A model generated the notes under the pieces. That model was not told the DNA's origin and did no database searches. It worked only from the letters and a program-made list of their open reading frames with translations. 64,000 nucleotides of DNA. Origin: Alitiscatomonas aceti. GTDB lineage: Bacteria > Bacillota > Clostridia > Lachnospirales > Lachnospiraceae. The position numbers and the translations under genes were made by a program. The stretch is from contig NZ_JAOQJF010000014.1 of assembly GCF_025567195.1 (NCBI RefSeq), forward strand, positions 1-64,000, given 5' to 3'. Within the stretch, counting starts at the first letter, position 1; each line of letters opens with the position of its first letter. Of the stretch, positions 17,604 through 26,038 are shown piece by piece.

Positions 17604-18387
17604 TATCGCCAGCGGCAGCAGCGGAAACTGCATTTACGCGGGGACGGAAAGCACCCATATCCTGGTGGACGCAGGCATCAGTGCAAAGCGCATTGAGCAG
17701 GGACTTTTTGAGGTAGGGCTCAAGGCCGGAGAGGTGAACGCCATCTGCATCACCCATGAGCACACAGACCATGTGCGGGGCCTGGGCGTTCTGGCGAGAA
17801 AATATGCGATCCCCATTTACGGAACAAAGGGGACTTTACAGGAAATAAAAAAGATCAAGGGACTGGGAGAGTATCCGGAGGAGCTCCTCCATCCGGTGCT
17901 GCCGGACGTGAAGTTTACGGTGGGAGACATGGACGTGCTTCCCTTCCACATCGACCACGATGCGGCGGACCCTGTGGCCTACCGGATCCAGTCTGGAAAT
18001 AAATCCATTGCAGTAGCTACGGATCTGGGCCACTATAACCAGTATACCATCGACCATCTGCTGGATCTGGATGCGGTTCTTCTGGAATCCAACCATGACC
18101 TGCGGATGCTGGAGACTGGTCCCTATCCGTATTATCTGAAACGGCGGATCATGGGCGACTTCGGCCACCTTTCCAACGAAAATGCCGGGCGGCTGTTAAA
18201 CTGCATCTTAAGCGGGAAGATGAAGCACATCCTTCTTGGCCATTTGAGCCAGGAAAACAATATGCCCGAGCTGGCTTATGAGACCGTGCGCCTGGAGGTG
18301 GACATGGGAGATACCCCCTACCAGGCCTCGGACTTTTATATGGCCGTTGCCAGACGGGACCGGATGTCTGATATTCTTACCGTATAA
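17590..18387 (+). CDS. walJ: WalJ/YycJ-like metallo-beta-lactamase-fold hydrolase
   Basis: A 265-residue metallo-beta-lactamase-fold protein. The metal motif ITHEHTDHVRG (HxHxDH) is at residues 55-65, further ligands follow at FHIDHDAAD and DLGHYNQYT, and a C-terminal GHLSQENN closes the site. Overall length and the opening FVSIASGSSGNCIYAG match the WalJ/YycJ family, a DNA-acting hydrolase that in Bacillus is linked to the WalRK operon; here it is next to polA and coaE instead. SD AAAGGAG lies within the end of coaE. Substrate is not shown by sequence. Confidence 0.9.
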   Translation: MRFVSIASGSSGNCIYAGTESTHILVDAGISAKRIEQGLFEVGLKAGEVNAICITHEHTDHVRGLGVLARKYAIPIYGTKGTLQEIKKIKGLGEYPEELLHPVLPDVKFTVGDMDVLPFHIDHDAADPVAYRIQSGNKSIAVATDLGHYNQYTIDHLLDLDAVLLESNHDLRMLETGPYPYYLKRRIMGDFGHLSNENAGRLLNCILSGKMKHILLGHLSQENNMPELAYETVRLEVDMGDTPYQASDFYMAVARRDRMSDILTV

Positions 18388-18397
18388 GGAGGCGCCC

Positions 18398-19033
18398 ATG
18401 AGAATTCTTCTGATCCGCCACGGGCGGCAGAACAGCCCCCTGTGCAATGTGGACGTTCCCTTATCGGAAGCGGGGAGGGCCCAGGCAGCCCTCCTGGGAG
18501 AGCGTCTGAAGCATGAGGGCATCGACGCGGTCTGGTCCAGCGGCCTCTGCCGGGCTGTGGAGACCGCCGACCGGATCAACGAAGCCTTAAAGGTAAAGCG
18601 GGTGATCCGGGAGGACTTAAAGGAGATCTCCTTCGGGGATCTGGAGGGGCTGGCCGATCCGGTGATCGCAGAGCGGTTCGGCAGCTTTTTAAGCCAGCGG
18701 AAAAAAATGGAACAGGATCTTCCCTATCCCGGCGGCGAATCGGCCGCAGACGTGGTAAAGCGGGTCCTGCCGGTGATGGATGAGATCCTGGCCTCCGGGG
18801 ACAGGACAGTGGCAGTGGTGACCCACGGCGGCGTGATCCGCAGCATGACGGCCCACTACCTGGGCATGGAGCTTTCAAAGACCCAGCTTCTGGCCTCCCA
18901 CCTGGAAAACTGCGGGATCACAGAATTCTGGTTCCGGGAGGACGGCACGGCGGTTTTGAACCGTTTTAACGACTATTCCCATCTGGAGGGAAAGAACGAT
19001 CTTTTACGGAGCGGATGGAGCGAGAAACGATGA
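18398..19033 (+). CDS. Histidine phosphatase family (phosphoglycerate mutase-like) protein
   Basis: A 211-residue branch-1 histidine phosphatase: catalytic LLIRHGRQN at residues 4-12, second arginine in WSSGLCRAVETA, Glu in ISFGDLEGL, and the second catalytic histidine in VVTHGGVIRSM. The family includes cofactor-dependent phosphoglycerate mutases and many small-molecule phosphatases (for example alpha-ribazole phosphatase); no residue here fixes the substrate. ATG 18398 is preceded by AAGGAGG. Its stop overlaps the next start (ATGA), so it is co-translated with the methyltransferase. Confidence 0.9.
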   Translation: MRILLIRHGRQNSPLCNVDVPLSEAGRAQAALLGERLKHEGIDAVWSSGLCRAVETADRINEALKVKRVIREDLKEISFGDLEGLADPVIAERFGSFLSQRKKMEQDLPYPGGESAADVVKRVLPVMDEILASGDRTVAVVTHGGVIRSMTAHYLGMELSKTQLLASHLENCGITEFWFREDGTAVLNRFNDYSHLEGKNDLLRSGWSEKR

Positions 19034-20232
19034 TTGAGCTTGAGAAAAAAGAAAAAGAAATGATACAGGCGCTGTTTACGGACTTTTTAAGGGAGCAGCC
19101 TCTTTCCGTGGTCTTAAGCGGCCAGGCGGGAAAGGACGATTTTATCCGGATGCGCCTCCGCCCGGTGCTTTCCGCAGGCCAGGTGGCCTTCCAGGCCGAG
19201 GAATTCCGCGGAAAACAGGCCTTCCATAAAAATATGGACGCCTCCCAGGCCTGCGCCTATCTGACGGAGCTTATGGGTACGGCCTTTAAGCAGGCCCAGG
19301 CGGAGACCGAAGGCTGGACGGCCTCGGTCCTGGTGAGCAAAAAGGGAAAGATTTCCATAAAGAGGAAGCCAAAGGCAGAGATACGGAAGCCGGCGGATGT
19401 CTTAAACGATGCCTGGAAAAGCGGACTGGCCCATAACCGGAAAAAGAATTACATTCTGGAGGAAGGGAAAGCCGTCCCGTTCCTGGTGGATCTGGGCGTT
19501 ATGACAAAGGATGGCAAGATCGTAAATTCCAGGTATGACAAATTCCGCCAGATCAACCGGTTCCTGGAATTCATTGAGGATATCCTGCCGAAGCTGGACC
19601 GTTCCAGGGAGTCTGTGATCCTGGATTTTGGCTGCGGAAAGTCCTATCTGACCTTTGCCATGTATTATTATCTGAAAGAACTGAAAGGATACCCGGTGCG
19701 GATCATCGGGCTGGATCTGAAAAAAGACGTGATAGAAAAATGCAATGGCCTGGCCGTAAAATATGGCTACGAAAAGCTGGCCTTCTATACTGGGGACATT
19801 GCTTCATACGAAGGCGTGGACCAGGTGGACATGGTGGTGACTCTCCACGCCTGTGATACGGCAACGGATTTCGCTTTGGAAAAGGCGGTACGCTGGGGCG
19901 CAAAGGTCATCCTTTCCGTTCCCTGCTGCCAGCATGAGCTCAATGGACAGATGGAAAATGAGCTTCTGGAGCCGGTGCTTCAGTACGGGATCATAAGGGA
20001 ACGCATGGCTGCCCTGTTCACAGACGCGCTGCGGGCCAGGATCCTGGAGTGCTGCGGCTACCGGGTACAGATCCTGGAATTCATCGATATGGAGCATACT
20101 CCGAAGAACCTCCTGATCCGGGCCGTAAAGCAGGGCGGCCCCAGAAAAGACCGGGAGGAGCTTCAGGCTGTTTTAGATTTCCTTCACGCGGAGCCGACCC
20201 TGTACCGGCTTCTGATGGAGCAGGACGATTAA
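19030..20232 (+). CDS. Class I SAM-dependent methyltransferase (Methyltransf_32-like)
   Basis: A 400-residue protein with a ~150-residue N-terminal region and a class I methyltransferase domain. VILDFGCGKSYLTF is the SAM-binding motif I, IGLDLKKDVIEKC is motif II, VTLHACDTATDFAL and SVPCCQHELNG match the Methyltransf_32 group that includes METTL25/RRNAD1-like proteins. The substrate is unknown; an RNA or protein target is inferred from the relatives. ATG 19030 overlaps the upstream stop as ATGA and has GGAG nine bases before it; the ATG five codons upstream is less well placed. It converges with tmcAL with only two bases between the stops. Confidence 0.88.
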   Translation: MIELEKKEKEMIQALFTDFLREQPLSVVLSGQAGKDDFIRMRLRPVLSAGQVAFQAEEFRGKQAFHKNMDASQACAYLTELMGTAFKQAQAETEGWTASVLVSKKGKISIKRKPKAEIRKPADVLNDAWKSGLAHNRKKNYILEEGKAVPFLVDLGVMTKDGKIVNSRYDKFRQINRFLEFIEDILPKLDRSRESVILDFGCGKSYLTFAMYYYLKELKGYPVRIIGLDLKKDVIEKCNGLAVKYGYEKLAFYTGDIASYEGVDQVDMVVTLHACDTATDFALEKAVRWGAKVILSVPCCQHELNGQMENELLEPVLQYGIIRERMAALFTDALRARILECCGYRVQILEFIDMEHTPKNLLIRAVKQGGPRKDREELQAVLDFLHAEPTLYRLLMEQDD

Positions 20233-20234
20233 AT

Positions 20235-21443
20235 CTATATTATGACCGGAGACCGGGTGAACTCATTTTTCATGGGCCGCCCGGTCTTTAATTCTGCTGC
20301 CAGACGGTAAAGCTCCGCACACTGTAAATGCTTATAAAAAAGCTCCAGGGACGGACCAGAAAGAAGATCGGCCGCGTCGGCCGTTTTGGTGATCATGGGA
20401 ACCGCGGAATGCTTTTTTATTTCCGAGAGCAGTGGAAGAGCATCCTTCCGGAAGCCCAGGATCCTGAGCCACGGGGCCGAGTCCAGGGCCTTAAAGCGCT
20501 CCGTTTCCTCCCGGGTGATCCCCAGCACCGTATTTAAAAGACAGCGGCTCACCCGGGCGTACGTATACTGCCGGTCCTTGGAGGAAGCAGTCCGTTCCGA
20601 AAAAGAGGCGAAGGAAAGCCGGTTTTTGTGGAGCTTCCTCGCCAGATCCTCCGGCATGCCAGAGATCCCCGTCAGCTCACAGAGCGGCAGGGTCAGAAGC
20701 TTTTCATTTAAGATCATGGAAAAATCGTCGGCTGTGACCTGGGGACAGGACTCTAGCTTAAGGCACGAAAAGAAGGCTTCCGGCACCACCTCAGTTAAAA
20801 AATCCAGGTCATTTTCTGCCAGGGCCTTCCGGATGGCAGTGGCAGAGGCAAAACTCCCTTTTCTCCCGCTGCTGTGATAGCCCCCGTCATTCCGCACCAC
20901 CGGGACCGGGAGCATGGAAGAGCCATGGCTTTTGATGGCCCGCAGGTATTCGCAGGCCAGGATATCGTTGGGGGAAACAGGGACCGGAGCATCTGTATGG
21001 AGGAAGGCCTTCTCCCTAGCCCTTGGCCAGGAAAGCCCCCGTTTTAACCCCTCCCGGATGCGTGCGGAGACTTCCGGCGTTTCCGCCTCGTAAAGGGCGG
21101 CCTGACGTTCCAGGAAATTAAGGTCCCCGGATTCGCTTCCAAAGGAGAGAAAATCCGCCGCTCCGGTCTTGGCGGCCAGGGATACGCCGCAGGAGGCAAA
21201 GTCCTCTGCACTAGCCACTGACCCGAATACCGGCATTTCCAATACCAGGCCCGCCCCGGAAAGAAGGGCCATCCGGGTCCGCATGTATTTATGGAAGACT
21301 GCCGGAGCGCCCCTCTGGACAAAGTCCCCGCTCATGACTGCCATGACAAAATCCGCCCCCGTAAGGGCCCTTGCTTCTTTGAGGTGGCGGCTGTGGCCGT
21401 TGTGGAACGGATTGTATTCTGCAATGACGGCTGCTGTTTTCAT
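20235..21443 (-). CDS. tmcAL: tRNA(Met) cytidine acetate ligase
   Basis: Forms N4-acetylcytidine at the wobble position of elongator tRNA-Met using acetate and ATP. The 402 residues start AAVIAEYNPFHNGHSRHL, the nucleotidyltransferase HxGH signature, followed by MAVMSGDFVQRGAPAV and LEMPVFGSVASAEDFA, all typical of the TmcAL/YlbM family. In many Firmicutes it lies near pta-ackA, as it does here (about 0.7 kb away, opposite strand), which fits its use of acetate; that link is inference. Confidence 0.95.
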   Translation of the reverse strand: MKTAAVIAEYNPFHNGHSRHLKEARALTGADFVMAVMSGDFVQRGAPAVFHKYMRTRMALLSGAGLVLEMPVFGSVASAEDFASCGVSLAAKTGAADFLSFGSESGDLNFLERQAALYEAETPEVSARIREGLKRGLSWPRAREKAFLHTDAPVPVSPNDILACEYLRAIKSHGSSMLPVPVVRNDGGYHSSGRKGSFASATAIRKALAENDLDFLTEVVPEAFFSCLKLESCPQVTADDFSMILNEKLLTLPLCELTGISGMPEDLARKLHKNRLSFASFSERTASSKDRQYTYARVSRCLLNTVLGITREETERFKALDSAPWLRILGFRKDALPLLSEIKKHSAVPMITKTADAADLLSGPSLELFYKHLQCAELYRLAAELKTGRPMKNEFTRSPVII

Positions 21444-21544
21444 TTATCTGACCTCACACGTTTTTTGTTACCTTATCATACAAGCCCAGGGAAATCAACT
21501 GGAAAAATCCCGGGAAATTGATATAAAATTAATGAAATATTCAT

Positions 21545-21573
21545 TTGTTTTTTGACAAAAACTGTGCTATACT
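21545..21573 (+). promoter_or_regulatory. Extended -10 promoter of darA
   Basis: TGC-TATACT (21565-21573) is an extended -10; TTGTTT (21545-21550) lies 17 bases upstream. A perfect TTGACA at 21552-21557 is only 10 bases away and is mis-spaced. Confidence 0.6.
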
Positions 21574-21605
21574 AGAGAAAATCCAGAAAAGAAAGGACTG
21601 ATCCT

Positions 21606-21938
21606 ATGAAACTGATTTTCGCTATTATACGATATGATAATGAGGATGAAGTAGTCAACGCCCTGACCCAGAAACGTTTCAGCATCACAAAACTTTCATC
21701 CACTGGCGGCTTCTTACGGAAGGGCAATACGACTCTGATGATCGGTACGGAAGAGGAGCGTGTAAAAGAGGCCATCGAAACGATTAAAACGGAATGTGGT
21801 GTGAGACAGAAGATTACTATTAATATGCCGTATATCTCTGGTTCTGCAATGATGAACTGCGCCACAATGCCAATGAACGTGGAAGTGGGCGGCGCTACGA
21901 TCTTTGTGATCGATGTGGAAGATTACGAGAAAATTTAA
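21606..21938 (+). CDS. darA: Cyclic di-AMP receptor, PII-like (DarA/PstA)
   Basis: A 110-residue PII-like trimeric protein that binds cyclic di-AMP. The start KLIFAIIRYDNEDEVVNAL, the conserved STGGFLRKGNTTLMIG (nucleotide-binding B/T-loop base) and the C-terminal NVEVGGATIFVIDVE are diagnostic. Its downstream target is unknown in this family, and no diadenylate cyclase gene is in the window. It is a single-gene unit with its own promoter and terminator. Confidence 0.95.
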   Translation: MKLIFAIIRYDNEDEVVNALTQKRFSITKLSSTGGFLRKGNTTLMIGTEEERVKEAIETIKTECGVRQKITINMPYISGSAMMNCATMPMNVEVGGATIFVIDVEDYEKI

Positions 21939-21971
21939 ATAAATAGAAAAAAAGAGACTGTGTAAAGGCAT

Positions 21972-22006
21972 GGGCGGAAGGGAAATTCCCTTCTGCCCGT
22001 TTTTTT
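21972..22006 (+). terminator. Terminator after darA
   Basis: Stem GGGCGGAAGGGA / TCCCTTCTGCCC (one G-T pair) followed by G and T7 from about 22000. Confidence 0.9.
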
Positions 22007-22050
22007 AACAAAACGTATTGAAAAAAGTGCAAAATTTTGGAAAAACGAAC

Positions 22051-22079
22051 TTGAATCGCCAATTTGTGTGCGATATAAT
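22051..22079 (+). promoter_or_regulatory. pta-ackA promoter
   Basis: TTGAAT (22051-22056), 17-base spacer, perfect TATAAT (22074-22079), about 50 bases before the pta start. Confidence 0.85.
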
Positions 22080-22129
22080 AGAAACAGGTATGATAACAAT
22101 ACTATGGAAACCAGAAGGGAGTAATTATC

Positions 22130-23134
22130 ATGGCATTCATTGATCTTATGAAAGAAAAGGCCAGACAGAACAGAAAGACCATCGTTCTGCCGGAAAGCGA
22201 AGACCAGAGAACTCTGACCGCTGCCGCCCAGATCTTAAAAGAGGGAACTGCCGACCTGATCCTCATTGGTAATGCAGAAACCATTAAAAAAGATGCAGCA
22301 GCGCTGAACGCTGATATTGAAGGCGTAAAGATCGTGGATCCGGAAACAGATCCTAAATTTGATCACTATGCTGAAACTCTGTTTAAGCTGAGAGAGAAAA
22401 AGGGCATGACCCTGGAAAAGGCAACTGCCACCTTAAAGAGCGATCTTATTACCTACGGCGTTATGATGGTAAAGGAAGGCGATGCAGACGGCCTGGTAGC
22501 CGGTGCATGCCACGCAACCGCTGATACCTTAAGACCGGCTCTCCAGATCCTTAAAACGGCTCCGGGAACCGAGCTCGTTTCCGGTTTCTTCATCATGGAC
22601 GTTCCCAACTGCGAATACGGCGCCAACGGAACCTTCCTGTTTGCAGACTGCGGCTTAAACCAGGATCCCACCTCTGAGGAACTGGCAGCCATCGCCAACA
22701 GCAGCTCCGACAGCTTCCGTGCCCTTACCGGCGAGGAGCCGAAGATCGCAATGCTGTCCCATTCCACCAAAGGCAGCGCCAAGCACGCTCTGGTAGACAA
22801 GGTAACGGCGGCTGTAAGCATTGCCCATGAGAAATATCCGGAATTAAACTTAGACGGAGAGCTCCAGCTGGATGCAGCAATCGTTCCGTCTGTTGCAAAA
22901 TCCAAGGCAAAGGACAGCAAGGTTGCCGGACAGGCCAACGTGCTGATCTTCCCCAATTTGGACTGTGGAAATATCGGCTATAAGCTGGTGCAGAGACTGG
23001 CAAAGGCTGAGGCTTACGGCCCCATGCTCCAGGGTATCGCAAAACCGGTCAACGACTTATCCCGCGGCTGCTCTGCCGAGGATATCGTAGGCGTGGTAGC
23101 CCTGACTGCCGTACAGGCCCAGATGGCAAAATAA
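22130..23134 (+). CDS. pta: Phosphate acetyltransferase
   Basis: Interconverts acetyl-CoA and acetyl phosphate in fermentation. The 334 residues match the short, single-domain Pta form. Visible landmarks are TIVLPESEDQRTLTAA at the start, VAGACHATADTLRPALQI, the VSGFFIMD segment, AMLSHSTKGSAKH, and the C-terminal ANVLIFPNLDCGNIGYKLVQ. SD AAGGGAG precedes ATG 22130. It is followed 33 bases later by ackA, with which it makes ATP from acetyl-CoA. Confidence 0.98.
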   Translation: MAFIDLMKEKARQNRKTIVLPESEDQRTLTAAAQILKEGTADLILIGNAETIKKDAAALNADIEGVKIVDPETDPKFDHYAETLFKLREKKGMTLEKATATLKSDLITYGVMMVKEGDADGLVAGACHATADTLRPALQILKTAPGTELVSGFFIMDVPNCEYGANGTFLFADCGLNQDPTSEELAAIANSSSDSFRALTGEEPKIAMLSHSTKGSAKHALVDKVTAAVSIAHEKYPELNLDGELQLDAAIVPSVAKSKAKDSKVAGQANVLIFPNLDCGNIGYKLVQRLAKAEAYGPMLQGIAKPVNDLSRGCSAEDIVGVVALTAVQAQMAK

Positions 23135-23167
23135 ACCAATCGGAAACAGGAAAAGGAGTTTATGGAA

Positions 23168-24358
23168 ATGAATATTTTAGTTATCAACTGCGGAAGCTCT
23201 TCTTTAAAGTACCAGCTCATCAACTCTGATACAGAGGCAGTTCTTGCAAAGGGCCTCTGCGAGAGAATCGGGATCGAAGGCAGCCAGATCACTTACCAGC
23301 CGGCCGGCGGAGACAAGGAAGTTACCGTTTCCCCCATGCCGACCCATACCCAGGCGATCCAGCTGGTACTGGATGCCCTTACCAATGAGAAGACCGGCGT
23401 GATCAAGAGCTTAAAAGAGGTTGGAGCTGTGGGCCACCGTGTCGTTCATGGCGGAGAGAAATTCACATCCTCCACTCTGCTCACAGAGGACGCTATCAAG
23501 GCCATCGAAGAGTGCAACGATCTGGCTCCGCTCCACAACCCGGCAAACCTGATCGGTATCCGTGCATGCCAGGAGTTAATGCCGGGCGTTCCCATGGTAG
23601 CAGTATTCGATACCGCTTTCCATCAGACAATGCCGGAGGAGGCTTATCTTTACGGCCTTCCCTACGAGTACTATGAAAACTACAAGGTAAGAAGATATGG
23701 CTTCCACGGAACCTCCCACAGCTTCGTATCCAAAAAGGCTGCTGAAGTAGCTGGAAAGCCCTATGAGGACCTTAAGATCATCGTTTGCCACCTGGGCAAC
23801 GGCGCAAGCCTTTCTGCAGTAAAGAACGGCAAATCCGTTGATACCAGCATGGGTCTGACTCCCCTTGAGGGCCTGATTATGGGAACCCGTTCCGGCGATA
23901 TGGATCCGGCGATCATGGAATACATCGCAAAGAAGGAGAACCTGGATATTGCAGGCGTTATGAACGTGCTCAATAAGAAATCCGGCGTTCTGGGCCTTTC
24001 TGGAGTATCCAGCGACTTCCGTGACCTGGAAGAGGCTGCTGCTGCCGGAAACGACCGCGCTGAAAAGGCCTTAAAGGCATACAACTACCGCGTTGTTAAG
24101 TACATCGGTGCTTACGTTGCTGCTATGGACGGCGTTGATGTGATCGCATTTACCGCAGGTCTTGGAGAAAACGGCAAGTCCACAAGAAAGGCCATCTGCG
24201 ACCACCTTTCCTACCTGGGAATCAAGATCGACGACGAGGCCAACAGCATCCGCGGCAAGGATGTGGTGATCTCCACTCCGGACTCCAAGGTCCAGGTTAT
24301 GGTGATCCCCACCAACGAGGAGTTAGCAATCGCAAGAGAAACTCTGGCTCTGGTATAA
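23168..24358 (+). CDS. ackA: Acetate kinase
   Basis: Transfers phosphate from acetyl phosphate to ADP, giving acetate and ATP. The 396-residue protein begins MNILVINCGSSSLKYQ, the family's N-terminal phosphate-binding signature, and contains GHRVVHGGEKF, VAVFDTAFHQTMPEEAYLYG, YGFHGTSHSFV, CHLGNGASLSA and DTSMGLTPLEGL. ATG 23168 is chosen over 23162 because AAGGAG is nine bases upstream of it and the family start coincides. Second gene of the pta-ackA operon, closed by a strong terminator. Confidence 0.98.
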   Translation: MNILVINCGSSSLKYQLINSDTEAVLAKGLCERIGIEGSQITYQPAGGDKEVTVSPMPTHTQAIQLVLDALTNEKTGVIKSLKEVGAVGHRVVHGGEKFTSSTLLTEDAIKAIEECNDLAPLHNPANLIGIRACQELMPGVPMVAVFDTAFHQTMPEEAYLYGLPYEYYENYKVRRYGFHGTSHSFVSKKAAEVAGKPYEDLKIIVCHLGNGASLSAVKNGKSVDTSMGLTPLEGLIMGTRSGDMDPAIMEYIAKKENLDIAGVMNVLNKKSGVLGLSGVSSDFRDLEEAAAAGNDRAEKALKAYNYRVVKYIGAYVAAMDGVDVIAFTAGLGENGKSTRKAICDHLSYLGIKIDDEANSIRGKDVVISTPDSKVQVMVIPTNEELAIARETLALV

Positions 24359-24380
24359 GAAAAACAGATCCGGCCTATAT

Positions 24381-24417
24381 CTGCCCGTCGTGAAGCACTC
24401 ACGGCGGGCAGTTTTTT
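24381..24417 (+). terminator. Terminator after ackA
   Basis: Thirteen-base stem CTGCCCGTCGTGA / TCACGGCGGGCAG (one G-T pair), five-base loop AGCAC, then T6 (24412-24417). Confidence 0.95.
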
Positions 24418-24421
24418 GGGA

Positions 24422-24450
24422 TTGACTCCAAAAGATACAGGGCTTACAAT
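24422..24450 (+). promoter_or_regulatory. Promoter of the cell-wall-repeat transglutaminase gene
   Basis: TTGACT (24422-24427), 17 bases, TACAAT (24445-24450), immediately after the ackA terminator. A TATAAT at 24454 has no well-spaced -35. Confidence 0.7.
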
Positions 24451-24488
24451 AATTATAATGGATCATATGAAACAAGGGGGCGGTATCA

Positions 24489-25679
24489 ATGAAAAAACGG
24501 GCCTGTCTGCTGGCTGCGGCATTCTCCATTTTCCTTGGAATGGAGGCCTATGGAGGCCAGTTTATTAAGGATGAGACCGGACTCTGGTATCAGAACACGG
24601 ATGGGACCTGGCCTGTGGGATGGTTTCAGTCTGACACCGGAAGCTGGTATTGTTTTGATGAGAACGGATATGCCCGTACCGGATGGTATGAAGAGAATGG
24701 GATCCGGTACTATCTGGGGATCACAGATGGACGCCTGTTTACGGACTGCACATCCTATCTGGAAGACGGCTGGTACTCGTTTGACGGCGAGGGAAAAAGC
24801 ACCTATGCCGGTACGGATTACAGCGGCTGGCTCTGGGACGGCGTTCACTGGCTCTACCGGAGGCCCAGCGGGACTTATGTTACGGATGGATGGCGTACCA
24901 TTGACGATGCTTCCTATTATTTTTCAGAAGGCCATCTGGCAACGGGACCGTTTTCCATTGGCGGAGAAAACTATTTCTTTGACAGCCAGGGAAAGAAGGC
25001 AAGCGGGCTGACGGTCTGGAAGAATGATTTTTACTATGTCAATGACGACCAGACGGTTTTAAAAAATTCTGAAAAGGAGATCGACGGCATCCTTTATCGT
25101 TTTGATGAGACGGGAAGGGGAAGCATGGTTTCCCAGCGTCCCTCTGCCCCATCCATGAATTTTATACCAGGAGAGGACTGGCCCTACAAGGCGGTCACAG
25201 AGATCCCTCCGGAAAACGAAAAGACAGAGCTGCACCGTACCTGCGACCAGATGGCGGATCAGATCCTGTCCGAGATCATAAATGACGCCATGGACCAGCG
25301 CCAGAAGGCAGAGGCCATTTATAACTGGGTACGCGGAAACATCCGTTACAGCGGAGCCTCAGCCACCCGCGACTGGGTCCAGGAGGCTTACCAGGGCCTC
25401 CGGCTGCGGCGGGGCGACTGCTTTACTTATTATTCTGTATCCCAGCTGCTTTTAAGCCGGGCCGGGATCGCAGGCATCGAGGTGGTCCGGTCTACGGATA
25501 ACCATCACTACTGGAATCTGGTGAACATCGACGGCAGCTGGTATCATTTTGATGCGACTCCGCGCCGGGCCGGAGGATATTTCTTCCTGTGGACCGATGA
25601 TCAGATGGAACAGTATTCCAGACAGCATGGCGGGTGCTTCACCTTTGACCGCCGGCTTTATCCGGCAACTCCGGAATAA
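24489..25679 (+). CDS. Secreted cell-wall-binding-repeat protein with transglutaminase-like domain
   Basis: A 396-residue exported protein. Signal peptide MKKRACLLAAAFSIFLGMEAYG; then aromatic/Gly repeats of the choline- or cell-wall-binding type (GLWYQNTDGTWPVGWFQ, GSWYCFDENGYARTGWY, GWYSFDGEG) over about residues 25-215; then a transglutaminase-like domain (~245-396) with AIYNWVRGNIRYSG, catalytic Cys in RRGDCFTYYSVSQLL, His in NHHYWNLVNIDGSWYHFD and the following Asp of DATP. In such bacterial proteins the domain is a probable cysteine protease or cross-linker; the target is unknown. It has its own promoter and precedes the dlt-like operon with only a hairpin lacking a T run between them, so partial read-through is possible. 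Confidence 0.9.
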   Translation: MKKRACLLAAAFSIFLGMEAYGGQFIKDETGLWYQNTDGTWPVGWFQSDTGSWYCFDENGYARTGWYEENGIRYYLGITDGRLFTDCTSYLEDGWYSFDGEGKSTYAGTDYSGWLWDGVHWLYRRPSGTYVTDGWRTIDDASYYFSEGHLATGPFSIGGENYFFDSQGKKASGLTVWKNDFYYVNDDQTVLKNSEKEIDGILYRFDETGRGSMVSQRPSAPSMNFIPGEDWPYKAVTEIPPENEKTELHRTCDQMADQILSEIINDAMDQRQKAEAIYNWVRGNIRYSGASATRDWVQEAYQGLRLRRGDCFTYYSVSQLLLSRAGIAGIEVVRSTDNHHYWNLVNIDGSWYHFDATPRRAGGYFFLWTDDQMEQYSRQHGGCFTFDRRLYPATPE

Positions 25680-25681
25680 GC

Positions 25682-25737
25682 GTGACCGTTCAGCCGTGCA
25701 AGGCTCCGAACAGGAAAATGCATGGCTGAGCGGTTAC
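25682..25737 (+). repeat. 19-bp stem hairpin between transglutaminase and carrier-protein genes
   Basis: Arms 25682-25700 (GTGACCGTTCAGCCGTGCA) and 25719-25737 pair along all 19 positions, with three G-U pairs and an 18-base loop. No T run follows on either strand, so it is not a typical terminator; a processing or mRNA-stability element is inferred. Confidence 0.6.
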
Positions 25738-25805
25738 GGATCATATGAGTACGGCCGTCTGGTTTCCAGGCGGGAAAACCAATACATAGATGGGAGAGAT
25801 ACAGT

Positions 25806-26036
25806 ATGGAAGAGTTATATGAGATCCTGGAGGACATTATACCTGGAGAGGATTACAAAAACAGCACGGCCCTGGTGGACGACGATATCCTGACCTCCTT
25901 TGAACTGGTACGCCTGGTGACGGAGATCGACAGCACGTTTGATATCTCCATCCCCTCCAGCGAGATCGTTCCTGACAATTTTAATTCAGCGGAAACCATC
26001 TGGGCGCTGATCGAGAGGCTGGGAGGAGCCGGCTGA
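25806..26036 (+). CDS. Acyl/aminoacyl carrier protein, DltC-like
   Basis: A 76-residue carrier protein. Ser31 in DDDILTSFELVRL is the expected phosphopantetheine attachment site, and length and helix pattern match DltC/ACP. It is distinct from the fatty-acid carrier acpP at 35017. SD GGGAGAG lies about eight bases before ATG 25806. It begins a tight run: two bases to the MBOAT gene, then SGNH, a small secreted protein and an adenylating ligase. It probably receives the acyl group activated by that ligase and passes it to the MBOAT. The order C-B-D-X-A differs from the usual dltABCD. Confidence 0.88.
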   Translation: MEELYEILEDIIPGEDYKNSTALVDDDILTSFELVRLVTEIDSTFDISIPSSEIVPDNFNSAETIWALIERLGGAG

Positions 26037-26038
26037 TC

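Noticed and set aside
21552..21573. TTGACA at 21552 as the darA -35
   Set aside because: Only 10 bases separate it from TATACT, too short; the extended -10 with TTGTTT fits better.
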